DNA of 17,174 nt from Candidatus Omnitrophota bacterium (GTDB lineage: Bacteria; Omnitrophota; Gorgyraeia; Aquiviventales; Aquiviventaceae): the NCBI GenBank assembly GCA_016206585.1, contig JACQRE010000145.1, positions 1 to 17,174 of the forward strand, written 5' to 3'. The notes below the pieces were generated by a model that did no database searches, was not told the origin of the DNA, and saw only the letters and a program-made list of their open reading frames with translations. This document shows positions 6,196 to 11,978 of the stretch, piece by piece. How positions within the stretch are numbered: the first letter of the stretch is position 1; every line of letters starts with the position of its first letter. The position numbers were made by a program, and so were the translations under genes.

Positions 6196-6777
6196 ATGCC
6201 GAAGGCCACCCCCGCGGCACACCACAACCACAAGATGCCGCGGCTACAGGAGCGCTACCGCAAAGAGATCGCGCCGGGGCTGGCGAAGGAGTTCAAGCGC
6301 ACGTCGATCATGGCGGTGCCCCGCCTGGAGAAGATCATCGTCAACGTCGGCTGCGGCGAGGCGGCCCATGACGCCAAGTACCTCGAGGCGGTGCAGCGGG
6401 ACCTCGGCCTGATCACCGGACAGCGGCCGATGGTCACGCGGGCGAAAAAGGCGATCTCCAACTTCAAGATCAAGGAGAAGGACCCGGTCGGCTGCAAGGT
6501 GACGCTGCGGCGCGCGCGGATGTACGAGTTCCTCGACCGGCTCGTGTACGTCGCCCTGCCGCGCATCCGGGACTTCCGCGGCCTCAACCCCCACGGGTTC
6601 GACCAGGGCGGCAACTACGCGTTCGGCCTCAAGGAGCACACGATCTTCCCGGAAATTCAGCTCGACCACATCATGGCGCCCATCGGCATGGATGTGGTGG
6701 TCGTCACGACGGCTAAGACGCGGGATGAGGCGTACGCGCTCCTGAAGGCGTTCGGGTTCCCGTTCGCCGCGAAATAA
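6196..6777 (+). CDS. rplE: 50S ribosomal protein L5
   Basis: A 193-residue L5. Recognisable stretches are MAVPRLEKIIVNVGCGEA (residues 36-53), GQRPMVTRAKKAISNFKIKE, and the C-terminal FPEIQLDHIMAPIGMDVVVV. L5 binds 5S rRNA and contacts the P-site tRNA. The start at 6196 is one base after the rplX stop, with AGGAG about 12 bases upstream. An ATG at 6235 (MPRLQERYRKEI) would give the more canonical N-terminus but has no visible ribosome-binding sequence; the 13 extra residues are His-rich. Start choice is moderately certain; identity is certain. Confidence 0.96.
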   Translation: MPKATPAAHHNHKMPRLQERYRKEIAPGLAKEFKRTSIMAVPRLEKIIVNVGCGEAAHDAKYLEAVQRDLGLITGQRPMVTRAKKAISNFKIKEKDPVGCKVTLRRARMYEFLDRLVYVALPRIRDFRGLNPHGFDQGGNYAFGLKEHTIFPEIQLDHIMAPIGMDVVVVTTAKTRDEAYALLKAFGFPFAAK

Positions 6778-6789
6778 CGCGAGAGGAAG

Positions 6790-6975
6790 ATGGCCAGACG
6801 ATCCTGGATTGAACGGTCCAAGCGCACCCCGAAGTTCAAGACCCGGACGGTCAACCGCTGCCAGCGCTGCTACCGGCGGCGCGGCTTCTACCGGCGGTTC
6901 GGGCTCTGCCGCATGTGTTTCCGAGAGATGGCCTGGCGCGGGGAGATCCCCGGCCTGGTGAAAGCCAGCTGGTAG
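6790..6975 (+). CDS. rpsN: 30S ribosomal protein S14, type Z (zinc)
   Basis: The 61-residue product is the short zinc form of S14 (also called rpsZ). It has two CxxC pairs, CQRC and CRMC, flanking YRRRGFYRRFGL, and the family ending FREMAWRGEIPGLVKASW. S14 binds 16S rRNA in the 30S head. GAGAGGAAG gives a strong ribosome-binding site directly upstream. The TAG stop overlaps AGGAG (6974-6978), which in the reconstructed ancestral sequence would be the rpsH ribosome-binding site but is now separated from rpsH by a palindromic element. Confidence 0.97.
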   Translation: MARRSWIERSKRTPKFKTRTVNRCQRCYRRRGFYRRFGLCRMCFREMAWRGEIPGLVKASW

Positions 6976-6978
6976 GAG
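6974..6978 (+). promoter_or_regulatory. Stranded Shine-Dalgarno sequence, ancestral rpsH
   Basis: AGGAG, overlapping the rpsN stop, stands five bases before the ATGA at 6984-6987, which is ideal spacing. That ATG now opens a 54-codon frame through the element that ends out of frame inside rpsH (stop at 7146-7148), not rpsH itself. The match in spacing makes this the clearest stranded start signal of the set. Confidence 0.6.
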
Positions 6979-6987
6979 CAGCGATGA

Positions 6988-7125
6988 TCCCACCACCTGC
7001 GCCAGCCACGCCAAAGGCGTGGCGGCGAGGCAACGAGCAGATCACGATGAGGAGAGAAGAAATGGTGCAACACGTCAACAGCCTCGCCACGGCGGCACGC
7101 CGCGCCGTGAGGCGCGGGTGGTGGG
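6988..7125. mobile_element. Cloverleaf palindromic element, copy 2 (rpsN/rpsH)
   Basis: A 138-bp element between ATGA repeats at 6984-6987 and 7126-7129 (five bases, ATGAT, also match). The outer stem pairs CCCACCACCTGCGCC (6989-7003) with 7111-7125, where one A is G, leaving a wobble pair. Arm 1 is 7005-7023 (GCCACGCC, AAA loop, GGCGTGGC). Arm 2 is 7024-7088 (GGCGAGGC/GCCTCGCC) with a 49-base loop, the longest of the family. Arm 3 is 7089-7108 (ACGGCG/CGCCGT). The bases GA remain unpaired before the stem closes. The arm 2 loop holds AGGAGA six bases before an ATG (7062) that opens a 28-codon frame overlapping the rpsH start. Confidence 0.82.
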
Positions 7126-7521
7126 ATGATCCACGACTCGATCGGTGATGCCCTGACGAAGATCCGCAATGCCTCACGGTCCCGCCATCCGGCGGTCGAC
7201 GTGCGCTTCTCCAACCTGTCGACGAGGATCCTGAATGTGCTGAAGCGGGAGGGGTTCATCCGGACCTACAAGCTCATCGGCGAGACGCCGGCCCAGCGGA
7301 ACATCCGCATCTACCTGAAGTACGCCCGGAAAACGCCGGCGATCACCCAGCTGATCCGCATCTCGAAGCCGGGTGCGCGCATCTACCGGAAGGCCACGGA
7401 ACTGCCGCGTGTTCTCGGGGGCCTGGGCGTTGCGGTCGTCTCCACCTCCAGGGGGATCGTGACGGAGCAGGAGGCGTACAAGCAGCGGATCGGCGGGGAA
7501 GTGATTTGTTATGTGTGGTAA
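7126..7521 (+). CDS. rpsH: 30S ribosomal protein S8
   Basis: A 131-residue S8 starting MIHDSIGDALTKIRNASRS, the family N-terminus, and ending GGLGVAVVSTSRGIVTEQEA then GGEVICYVW, the highly conserved C-terminal signature. S8 is a primary binder of the central domain of 16S rRNA, and in E. coli it represses the spc operon by binding near the rplE start. The ATG is the right-hand ATGA of palindromic copy 2; the element's stem provides GGGTGGTGGG in front of it. Length is normal. The stop is followed by a heptamer-period inverted array. Confidence 0.97.
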   Translation: MIHDSIGDALTKIRNASRSRHPAVDVRFSNLSTRILNVLKREGFIRTYKLIGETPAQRNIRIYLKYARKTPAITQLIRISKPGARIYRKATELPRVLGGLGVAVVSTSRGIVTEQEAYKQRIGGEVICYVW

Positions 7522-7528
7522 CCGCATC

Positions 7529-7618
7529 AGTGACGAGTGTTCAGTGACGAGTGACGAAGGGCGAACTTCGCCGTCGTCGGTTCGTCACTCATCACTCGCC
7601 ACTCATCACTGGTCACTC
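7529..7618. repeat. GTGACGA heptamer inverted array, rpsH-rplF spacer
   Basis: Left of centre are 7-base units GTGACGA, GTGTTCA, GTGACGA, GTGACGA (from about 7532). Right of centre are TCACTCA, TCACTCG, CCACTCA, TCACTGG, TCACTC (to about 7618). The two halves are complementary with a few mismatches and enclose a small hairpin, GGCGAA/TTCGCC at about 7563-7575. The rpsH stop lies just before the array, and the rplF ATG (7623) four bases after it, with no ribosome-binding sequence between. One frame (from GTG at 7551) runs through the array into rplF but adds only repeat-encoded residues. Confidence 0.82.
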
Positions 7619-7622
7619 TAAG

Positions 7623-8183
7623 ATGTCGAGAATTGGACGGGCTCCGGTGGCGATTCCCTCCGGAGTGCACATCAAGCAGGAAGGACAGCGGGTCTTCGTC
7701 GAAGGCCCGAAGGGGAAGCTCTCGCTCACCCTCGTGCCGTCGATCTCGGTGACGATCGACGGTCAGACGCTGAAAGTCGGGCGCTCCGGCGATGAGAAGT
7801 CGGTCAGGGCGCTGCACGGGCTGTCGCGCGCCCTCCTGGCCAACATGGTGCTGGGGGTCACGAACGGGTTTTCCAAGGAGCTGGAGATCGCCGGGGTGGG
7901 GTACCGCGCGCAGCTGCAGGGCAAGCAGCTGTTGCTGACCGTCGGGTTTTCGCACCCGGTGGTCATGCCGATTCCGGAGGGGCTCACCGTGGACGTGCCG
8001 AAGCCCACCGTCGTCATCATCAAGGGGTTCGACAAGCAGCTCGTCGGACAGTTCGCCGCGAACGTCCGCCGGGTGGCTCCGCCCGAACCGTACAAGGGCA
8101 AGGGGATCAAGTACGCCGGCGAGGTGATTCGCCGCAAAGCGGGCAAAGCCGCTACGGGTGCCGGCGCCAAGGCGGGAGGATAA
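7623..8183 (+). CDS. rplF: 50S ribosomal protein L6
   Basis: The 186-residue protein starts MSRIGRAPVAIPSGVHIKQE, the invariant L6 opening, which fixes the start at 7623 although no Shine-Dalgarno sequence is visible (the preceding bases are the end of the heptamer array). Two L6 domains follow; the C-terminal signature PEPYKGKGIKYAGEVIRRK (about residues 156-174) is intact. L6 lies at the sarcin-ricin loop and factor-binding site of the 50S subunit. A short Ala/Gly/Lys tail ends the protein. rplR starts three bases later. Confidence 0.97.
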   Translation: MSRIGRAPVAIPSGVHIKQEGQRVFVEGPKGKLSLTLVPSISVTIDGQTLKVGRSGDEKSVRALHGLSRALLANMVLGVTNGFSKELEIAGVGYRAQLQGKQLLLTVGFSHPVVMPIPEGLTVDVPKPTVVIIKGFDKQLVGQFAANVRRVAPPEPYKGKGIKYAGEVIRRKAGKAATGAGAKAGG

Positions 8184-8186
8184 CCC

Positions 8187-8552
8187 ATGGCAGACACCGC
8201 CGCACGAACGCTCGGCCGTCACGCGAGGCATCGGCGGCTTCGCAAGAAGGTCGTGGGGATGCCGGAGCGCCCGCGGCTGTGCGTCTTCCGGAGCCACAAG
8301 CACCTCTATGCCCAGTTGGTTGACGACGTGGCCGGCAAGACGCTCCACGGATGGTCCACGAAGGATGAGCGGCTCAAGCGTCTGAGCTCCGGCGGGAACA
8401 TCGCCGCGGCCAAGGAGCTGGGGACGCTGGTCGCCGCCGACATCACCAAGCAGGGAATGACCCGGGTCGTCTTCGACCGGGGCGGCTACCACTATCACGG
8501 CCGCGTGAAGGCGTTGGCCGATGCCGTTCGCGCAGGAGGATTAGACGTCTAA
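8187..8552 (+). CDS. rplR: 50S ribosomal protein L18
   Basis: A 121-residue L18: RHARHRRLRKKVVGMPERPR, then LCVFRSHKHLYAQLVDDVAG and the C-terminal VVFDRGGYHYHGRVKALADA with AVRAGGLDV. L18 binds 5S rRNA together with L5 in the central protuberance. The gene follows rplF closely, with GGAGGA before the start, and its TAA overlaps the rpsE start (TAATG at 8550-8554). Length is normal (E. coli 117). Confidence 0.97.
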   Translation: MADTAARTLGRHARHRRLRKKVVGMPERPRLCVFRSHKHLYAQLVDDVAGKTLHGWSTKDERLKRLSSGGNIAAAKELGTLVAADITKQGMTRVVFDRGGYHYHGRVKALADAVRAGGLDV

Positions 8553-9112
8553 TGGCTCGTGACGGACAGCGACCCAGACTGCGCGGAGAGCCGCAGCACG
8601 GCGACGGTCCCCAGCTCATGGAAAAACTGATCGGCATCAACCGCGTCGCCAAAGTCCACAAGGGCGGCAAGCGGCTGGGCTTCAACGCCCTGGCCGTCGT
8701 CGGAGACGGGAAGGGGCGCGTGGGAATGGCCCTGGGCCGGTCCAACGAAGCGGCGGATGCGATCCGGAAAGGGTTCCTGCAGGCCCAGCGGAATATGGTC
8801 GCCGTCTCGCTGAAAGGCACCACGATCCCGCACGAAATCATCGGCCGCTTCGACGCCTGCCGGGTCCTGCTCAAGCCGGCCAGCCCGGGGACGGGCATCA
8901 TCGCCGGAGGCCCGGTGCGCGCCGTCTGCGAGGCGGCCGGCATCCGGGACATCCTGACGAAGAGCCTGGGCTCCGGCAACTCGGTCAACCTCGTCAAGGC
9001 CACGCTGAGCGGCCTGACGGCGCTGGAGAGCGCCGACGCGATCCGCGAGCGGCGCCGGCTGGTCGTGGACCTGCCTGCCGCAGCACAGGCAGGAATCGGG
9101 GAGCCGGGATGA
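8552..9112 (+). CDS. rpsE: 30S ribosomal protein S5
   Basis: A 186-residue S5 with the N-terminal dsRBD-like signature LIGINRVAKVHKGGKRLGFN (about residues 27-46) followed by GDGKGRVGMALGRSNEAADA. The C-terminal domain shows LLKPASPGTGIIAGGPVRAV and DILTKSLGSGNSVNLVKATL. S5 acts in decoding fidelity and in mRNA unwinding with S3 and S4. The start overlaps the rplR stop (TAATG). The TGA stop belongs to the left ATGA repeat of palindromic copy 3. The gene that normally follows, rpmD (L30), is missing: after the element comes rplO. Confidence 0.97.
   Translation: MARDGQRPRLRGEPQHGDGPQLMEKLIGINRVAKVHKGGKRLGFNALAVVGDGKGRVGMALGRSNEAADAIRKGFLQAQRNMVAVSLKGTTIPHEIIGRFDACRVLLKPASPGTGIIAGGPVRAVCEAAGIRDILTKSLGSGNSVNLVKATLSGLTALESADAIRERRRLVVDLPAAAQAGIGEPG
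9098..9103 (+). promoter_or_regulatory. Stranded Shine-Dalgarno sequence, ancestral rplO
   Basis: GGGGAG in the last codons of rpsE stands five bases before the ATGA at 9109-9112. In the collapsed ancestral sequence that ATGA would be both the rpsE stop and the rplO start. rplO now starts 137 bases downstream, on the other side of palindromic copy 3. Confidence 0.5.
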
Positions 9113-9245
9113 TCCCCCCACCTGGCGGGTCCCGCCGGTGGCGGGACGGTTCGCAAGCGAGCGGATCGAACACGACTGGGCGAACCCGGCCGGTGATCGC
9201 TGAGGCGTCAACATCTGGATCACCGGCCGACCGCCAGGTGGTGGG
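9113..9245. mobile_element. Cloverleaf palindromic element, copy 3 (rpsE/rplO)
   Basis: A 133-bp element between ATGA repeats at 9109-9112 and 9246-9249. The outer stem pairs CCCCCCACCTGGCGG (9114-9128) with CCGCCAGGTGGTGGG (9231-9245), with one mismatch. Arm 1 is 9129-9147 (GTCCCGCC, GGT loop, GGCGGGAC). Arm 2 is 9148-9186 (GGTTCGC/GCGAACC, 25-base loop). Arm 3 is 9187-9229, here the longest stem of the element (CGGCCGGTGATC/GATCACCGGCCG, 19-base loop). One unpaired A (9230) precedes the closing stem, as in copies 1, 4 and 6. The inner five stem pairs (GGCGG/CCGCC) differ from copy 1 on both sides together. AGGTG at 9236-9240 serves the rplO start. The element occupies the place where rpmD is expected. 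Confidence 0.83.
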
Positions 9246-9740
9246 ATGAACATCGCCTCGATCCCTGCCGTGCCGGGTGCGCGGCACCGCAGGAAGCGGG
9301 TCGGCCGGGGCATCGGATCCGGCCACGGGAAGACCTCCACGCGCGGCCAGAAGGGCCAGCGCGCCCGCACCGGTTCGGGCAAGCGGCCCGGCTTCGAGGG
9401 CGGCCGCAACCCCCTGATCCGCGCGCTGCCCAAGCGCGGGTTCCGGCAGAAGGCCACGGGCCGGCCAGCACCCCACGAGATCGTCAACGTCGACCAGCTG
9501 AACCGCTTTCAGGACGGGCAGCGGATCACGCCCGAGCAGCTCGAAACGGCCGGGCTGATCCGCGACGCCGCCCGGACCGTGAAGCTGCTCGGCGACGGTA
9601 CGCTGACCAAACGGCTGACCATCGCCGTGCACCGCACCAGCGAGTCCGCAACCGCCAAAGTAACGCAGGCAGGCGGAACGATCAAGCTCATCCCACCACC
9701 TGCGCGGGCTGCCAGAGGCAGCCGCGTCGCCCCAGGATGA
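9246..9740 (+). CDS. rplO: 50S ribosomal protein L15 with repeat-encoded C-terminus
   Basis: A 164-residue L15. The N-terminal basic, Gly-rich region is typical: KRVGRGIGSGHGKTSTRGQK (about residues 17-36), then GFEGGRNPLIRALPKRGF. The C-terminal domain ends in the usual ATAKVTQAGGTIKLI. From residue 150 on (PPPARAARGSRVAPG) the protein is encoded by palindromic copy 4, and the TGA stop lies in that element's arm 2 loop. Removing the element with one copy of its TCAT repeat gives an ending IDNLTPA, with a TAA that overlaps the secY ATG. L15 acts in late 50S assembly. The start is the right ATGA of copy 3. Confidence 0.95.
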   Translation: MNIASIPAVPGARHRRKRVGRGIGSGHGKTSTRGQKGQRARTGSGKRPGFEGGRNPLIRALPKRGFRQKATGRPAPHEIVNVDQLNRFQDGQRITPEQLETAGLIRDAARTVKLLGDGTLTKRLTIAVHRTSESATAKVTQAGGTIKLIPPPARAARGSRVAPG

Positions 9741-9790
9741 CCGAATGAGCATGGCGACGCTGGCCTCCGGCCAACGCGCAGGTGGTGGGA
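9692..9790. mobile_element. Cloverleaf palindromic element, copy 4 (inside rplO 3' end)
   Basis: At 99 bp this is the shortest copy, between TCAT repeats at 9688-9691 and 9791-9794. TCAT is ATGA on the other strand, so the target is the same in reverse. The outer stem CCCACCACCTGCGCG (9692-9706) pairs perfectly with 9775-9789. Arm 1 is 9707-9723 (GGCTGCC/GGCAGCC, AGA loop), arm 2 is 9724-9760 (GCGTCGCC/GGCGACGC, 21-base loop) and arm 3 is 9761-9773 (TGGCC/GGCCA, TCC loop), followed by one unpaired A. Its arms resemble those of copy 1 in sequence and order, so the element can enter its target in either direction. It interrupts coding sequence and supplies 15 residues and the stop of L15. Confidence 0.86.
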
Positions 9791-9794
9791 TCAT

Positions 9795-9816
9795 TGACAA
9801 CCTAACGCCGGCCTAA
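9795..9816 (+). pseudogene. Stranded ancestral 3' end of rplO
   Basis: Reading across the collapsed insertion site gives codons ATT GAC AAC CTA ACG CCG GCC TAA, that is IDNLTPA and a stop overlapping the secY ATG as TAATG. The frame is exactly that of rplO, so this 22-base remnant looks like the original end of the gene, cut off by palindromic copy 4 and no longer translated with rplO. Confidence 0.65.
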
Positions 9817-11174
9817 TGTTCCGGTTGCTCAGCGCCCTTCTCAACGCCTGGAGCATCCCGGAGCTGCGCCGCAAGCTCCTCTTCACGTTGGGGATGCTCG
9901 CCATCTATGAGGTGGGCATCTTCATCCCCGTGCCTGGCATCAACGGCAGGGAGCTGGGGCGGATCTTCAACGAGATCGCGGCGACCAGCGGCGGGGGTCT
10001 GCTGAACCTGCTGGACATGTTCACGGGCGGGGCGCTCTCGCACGCGACGATCTTCGCGCTGGGCATCATGCCGTACATCAGCGCGACGATCATCGTCGAG
10101 ACGCTGCTGGCCACGGCCATCCCGGCACTCGAGAAGCTGCGCAAGGAGGGGATGACCGGCTACCGGAAGCTGCACCAGTACTCCCGGTACGCCACGGTGC
10201 TCCTGGCCGTCATCAACTCGTTCATGTACGCGCTGCTGCTGGAGCGGGCGATCCCCGCGCAGTTCCAGGCGCAGATCGTGCTGTTCCCGGGGATGGGCTT
10301 CCGGCTGCTCACCGTGCTCACGATGACCGGCGGCATGGCGCTCATCATGTGGCTGGCGGAGCAGATCACCGAGCGGGGCATCGGCAACGGGATGAGCCTG
10401 CTGATGACCGCCTCGATCGTCGGGCGCATCCCGCTCGCGATCCGGGACATTGGCGTCCAGCTGGGGCCCAGCGGCATGAACCAGTCGCCCCTGGGGCCGC
10501 TGGCACTGCTCCTGATGGGCGGTTTCCTGGTCCTCATCGTGGCGGTGGTGATCTTCATCGAACAGGGGCAGCGGCGCATCCCGGTGCAGTACGCGCGCCG
10601 GGTCGTTGGGCGCCAGGTCTACGGCGGGCAGAGCACGTATCTACCGCTCAAGGTGAACAGCGCGGGGGTGCTCCCGATCATCTTCGCGATCTCGCTCCTG
10701 TATTTCCCGATCCAGGTCGCGGGGTTCGTGCCGCAGCTGCAGGGGTTGATGGACTGGTTCTCGCGGACGTCGGTGGTCTTCAACCTGATCTACGCGGTGC
10801 TCATCCTGTTCTTTACCTATTTCAGCACAGCGCTGACGGCGCACCAGTTTCTGGAGGCGGCCGAACAGATGAAGAAGGTGGGCGCCTTCATCCCCGGCAT
10901 CCGGCCCGGGCAGTCGACGGTGGACTACCTGGACCAGACGCTGACGCGCGTGACGTTCGTGGCGGCGGTGTACCTCGTCGCCATCGCCATCCTGCCCGAC
11001 GTCATCATGGCGTGGATGAAGATCCCGCCGCGGGTCGCCGGGTTCTTCGGCGGGACGAGCCTGCTCATCGTCGTCGGGGTCACGCTCGACACGATGAAGC
11101 AGATCGAATCGCACCTGCTCATGCGGCACTACGAAGGCTTCTTCAAGTCCGGCCGGATCCGGGGACGCCGGTGA
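9816..11174 (+). CDS. secY: Preprotein translocase subunit SecY
   Basis: A 452-residue, very hydrophobic protein with the ten-helix SecY pattern. It starts NAWSIPELRRKLLFTLGML; the plug/TM2 region reads GGALSHATIFALGIMPYISA (about residues 70-89). TM7 is near NSAGVLPIIFAISLLYFP, and the large cytoplasmic loop before TM9 carries KKVGAFIPGIRPGQST with the conserved Arg that acts in SecA and ribosome binding. It ends RHYEGFFKSGRIRGRR. SecY is the channel for protein export and membrane insertion. The ATG overlaps the stranded ancestral rplO stop (TAATG), so before insertion of copy 4 the two genes were coupled; today the rplO stop is 75 bases upstream and no Shine-Dalgarno sequence is obvious. 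Confidence 0.97.
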   Translation: MFRLLSALLNAWSIPELRRKLLFTLGMLAIYEVGIFIPVPGINGRELGRIFNEIAATSGGGLLNLLDMFTGGALSHATIFALGIMPYISATIIVETLLATAIPALEKLRKEGMTGYRKLHQYSRYATVLLAVINSFMYALLLERAIPAQFQAQIVLFPGMGFRLLTVLTMTGGMALIMWLAEQITERGIGNGMSLLMTASIVGRIPLAIRDIGVQLGPSGMNQSPLGPLALLLMGGFLVLIVAVVIFIEQGQRRIPVQYARRVVGRQVYGGQSTYLPLKVNSAGVLPIIFAISLLYFPIQVAGFVPQLQGLMDWFSRTSVVFNLIYAVLILFFTYFSTALTAHQFLEAAEQMKKVGAFIPGIRPGQSTVDYLDQTLTRVTFVAAVYLVAIAILPDVIMAWMKIPPRVAGFFGGTSLLIVVGVTLDTMKQIESHLLMRHYEGFFKSGRIRGRR

Positions 11175-11192
11175 TCAGGGAGCATCGGTAAC

Positions 11193-11927
11193 GTGCGCAT
11201 CGTGCTGCTGGGCCCCCCGGGGGCCGGCAAGGGATCTTTGGCATCGCTCTACCACCAGCGGCTGGGCGTGCCGCACCTTTCGACCGGCGAGATCTTCCGG
11301 CATGAGATTGCGCGCGACTCCCGCCTGGGGCAGCGCGTGAAGCGCTACGTCACCAACGGGCGGCTCGTTCCGGACGCGCTGGTCGTCGAGGTCATGGCCT
11401 CCCGGTTGACGACAGGCAGCCGGCGCGGGTTCGTTCTGGACGGGTTTCCGCGCACACGGGAGCAGGCCGACCGCCTGGACCGGGTGCTGGAGCATCGCCG
11501 GCAGCCGCTGGATGGCGCGGTGTACCTCACCTCGCCGGAGTCGCTCCTGGTCCAGCGGCTGTCGGGCCGACGCGTGTGCGAGCGCTGCGGCGAGAACTAC
11601 CATGTCCGACGCATGCCGCCGAAGCGGCCGGGCCGCTGCGACCGCTGCCGCGGGCGGCTCATCACCCGGAAAGACGACGAGCCGGCGACCATCCGGAAGC
11701 GCCTGGCGATCGATCATCGGACGGCCACACCGCTATTGCACTACTACAAGCGCCGGGGCATCCTGTACCGGGTCAACGGCTCCGGGCACGTGAACACGGT
11801 CTTTGTCAGAACGCTGAAGCTCTTTCGCCGCAATGGGTGGCTGCATGATCCCACCACCTCTCTGTCGCGGCGACGGAATCAGAGGTCGCCGCGATCGCGG
11901 CGGATCAGTAGAATTGCCGCAGCATGA
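11193..11927 (+). CDS. adk: Adenylate kinase, zinc-LID type, repeat-encoded tail
   Basis: A 244-residue adenylate kinase (ATP + AMP to 2 ADP). The P-loop GPPGAGKG is at residues 7-14, STGEIFR of the AMP-binding region at 30-36, and DGFPRT at 83-88. The LID carries four Cys (129, 132, 149, 152) in two CxxC pairs, the zinc-binding form. The GTG start at 11193 is preceded by AGGGAG ten bases upstream. Residues 220-244, rich in Ser/Arg and beginning PTTSLSRRRNQ, are encoded by palindromic copy 5, and the stop lies in its arm 2 loop. Without the element the frame would run eight codons past the ATGAT, inside map, to a TGA at 12008-12010 (about 227 residues). Confidence 0.94.
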   Translation: MRIVLLGPPGAGKGSLASLYHQRLGVPHLSTGEIFRHEIARDSRLGQRVKRYVTNGRLVPDALVVEVMASRLTTGSRRGFVLDGFPRTREQADRLDRVLEHRRQPLDGAVYLTSPESLLVQRLSGRRVCERCGENYHVRRMPPKRPGRCDRCRGRLITRKDDEPATIRKRLAIDHRTATPLLHYYKRRGILYRVNGSGHVNTVFVRTLKLFRRNGWLHDPTTSLSRRRNQRSPRSRRISRIAAA

Positions 11928-11978
11928 CTCCATCCGCCGCGAGTCCCGCCTGCAGGCTGGACGCAGACAGGTGGTGGG
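11849..11978. mobile_element. Cloverleaf palindromic element, copy 5 (adk/map)
   Basis: A 130-bp element between ATGA repeats at 11845-11848 and 11979-11982 (ATGAT also matches). The outer stem pairs CCCACCACCTCTCTG (11850-11864) with CAGACAGGTGGTGGG (11964-11978), with one mismatch; the inner bases differ from other copies but still pair. Arm 1 is 11865-11894 (TCGCGGCGAC/GTCGCCGCGA, 10-base loop), arm 2 is 11895-11942 (TCGCGGCGGAT/ATCCGCCGCGA, 26-base loop) and arm 3 is 11943-11962 (GTCC/GGAC around GCCTGCAGGC). One unpaired base (G) precedes the closing stem. The left half is translated as the tail of adenylate kinase. AGGTG at 11969-11973 precedes the map start. Confidence 0.83.

Noticed and set aside
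7551..7622. N-terminally extended L6 starting at GTG 7551
   Set aside because: The extra residues are encoded by the heptamer array; MSRIGRAPV at 7623 is the invariant L6 start.
9113..9245. Decayed rpmD gene between rpsE and rplO
   Set aside because: The whole interval is accounted for by the paired arms of copy 3, and no frame resembles L30.
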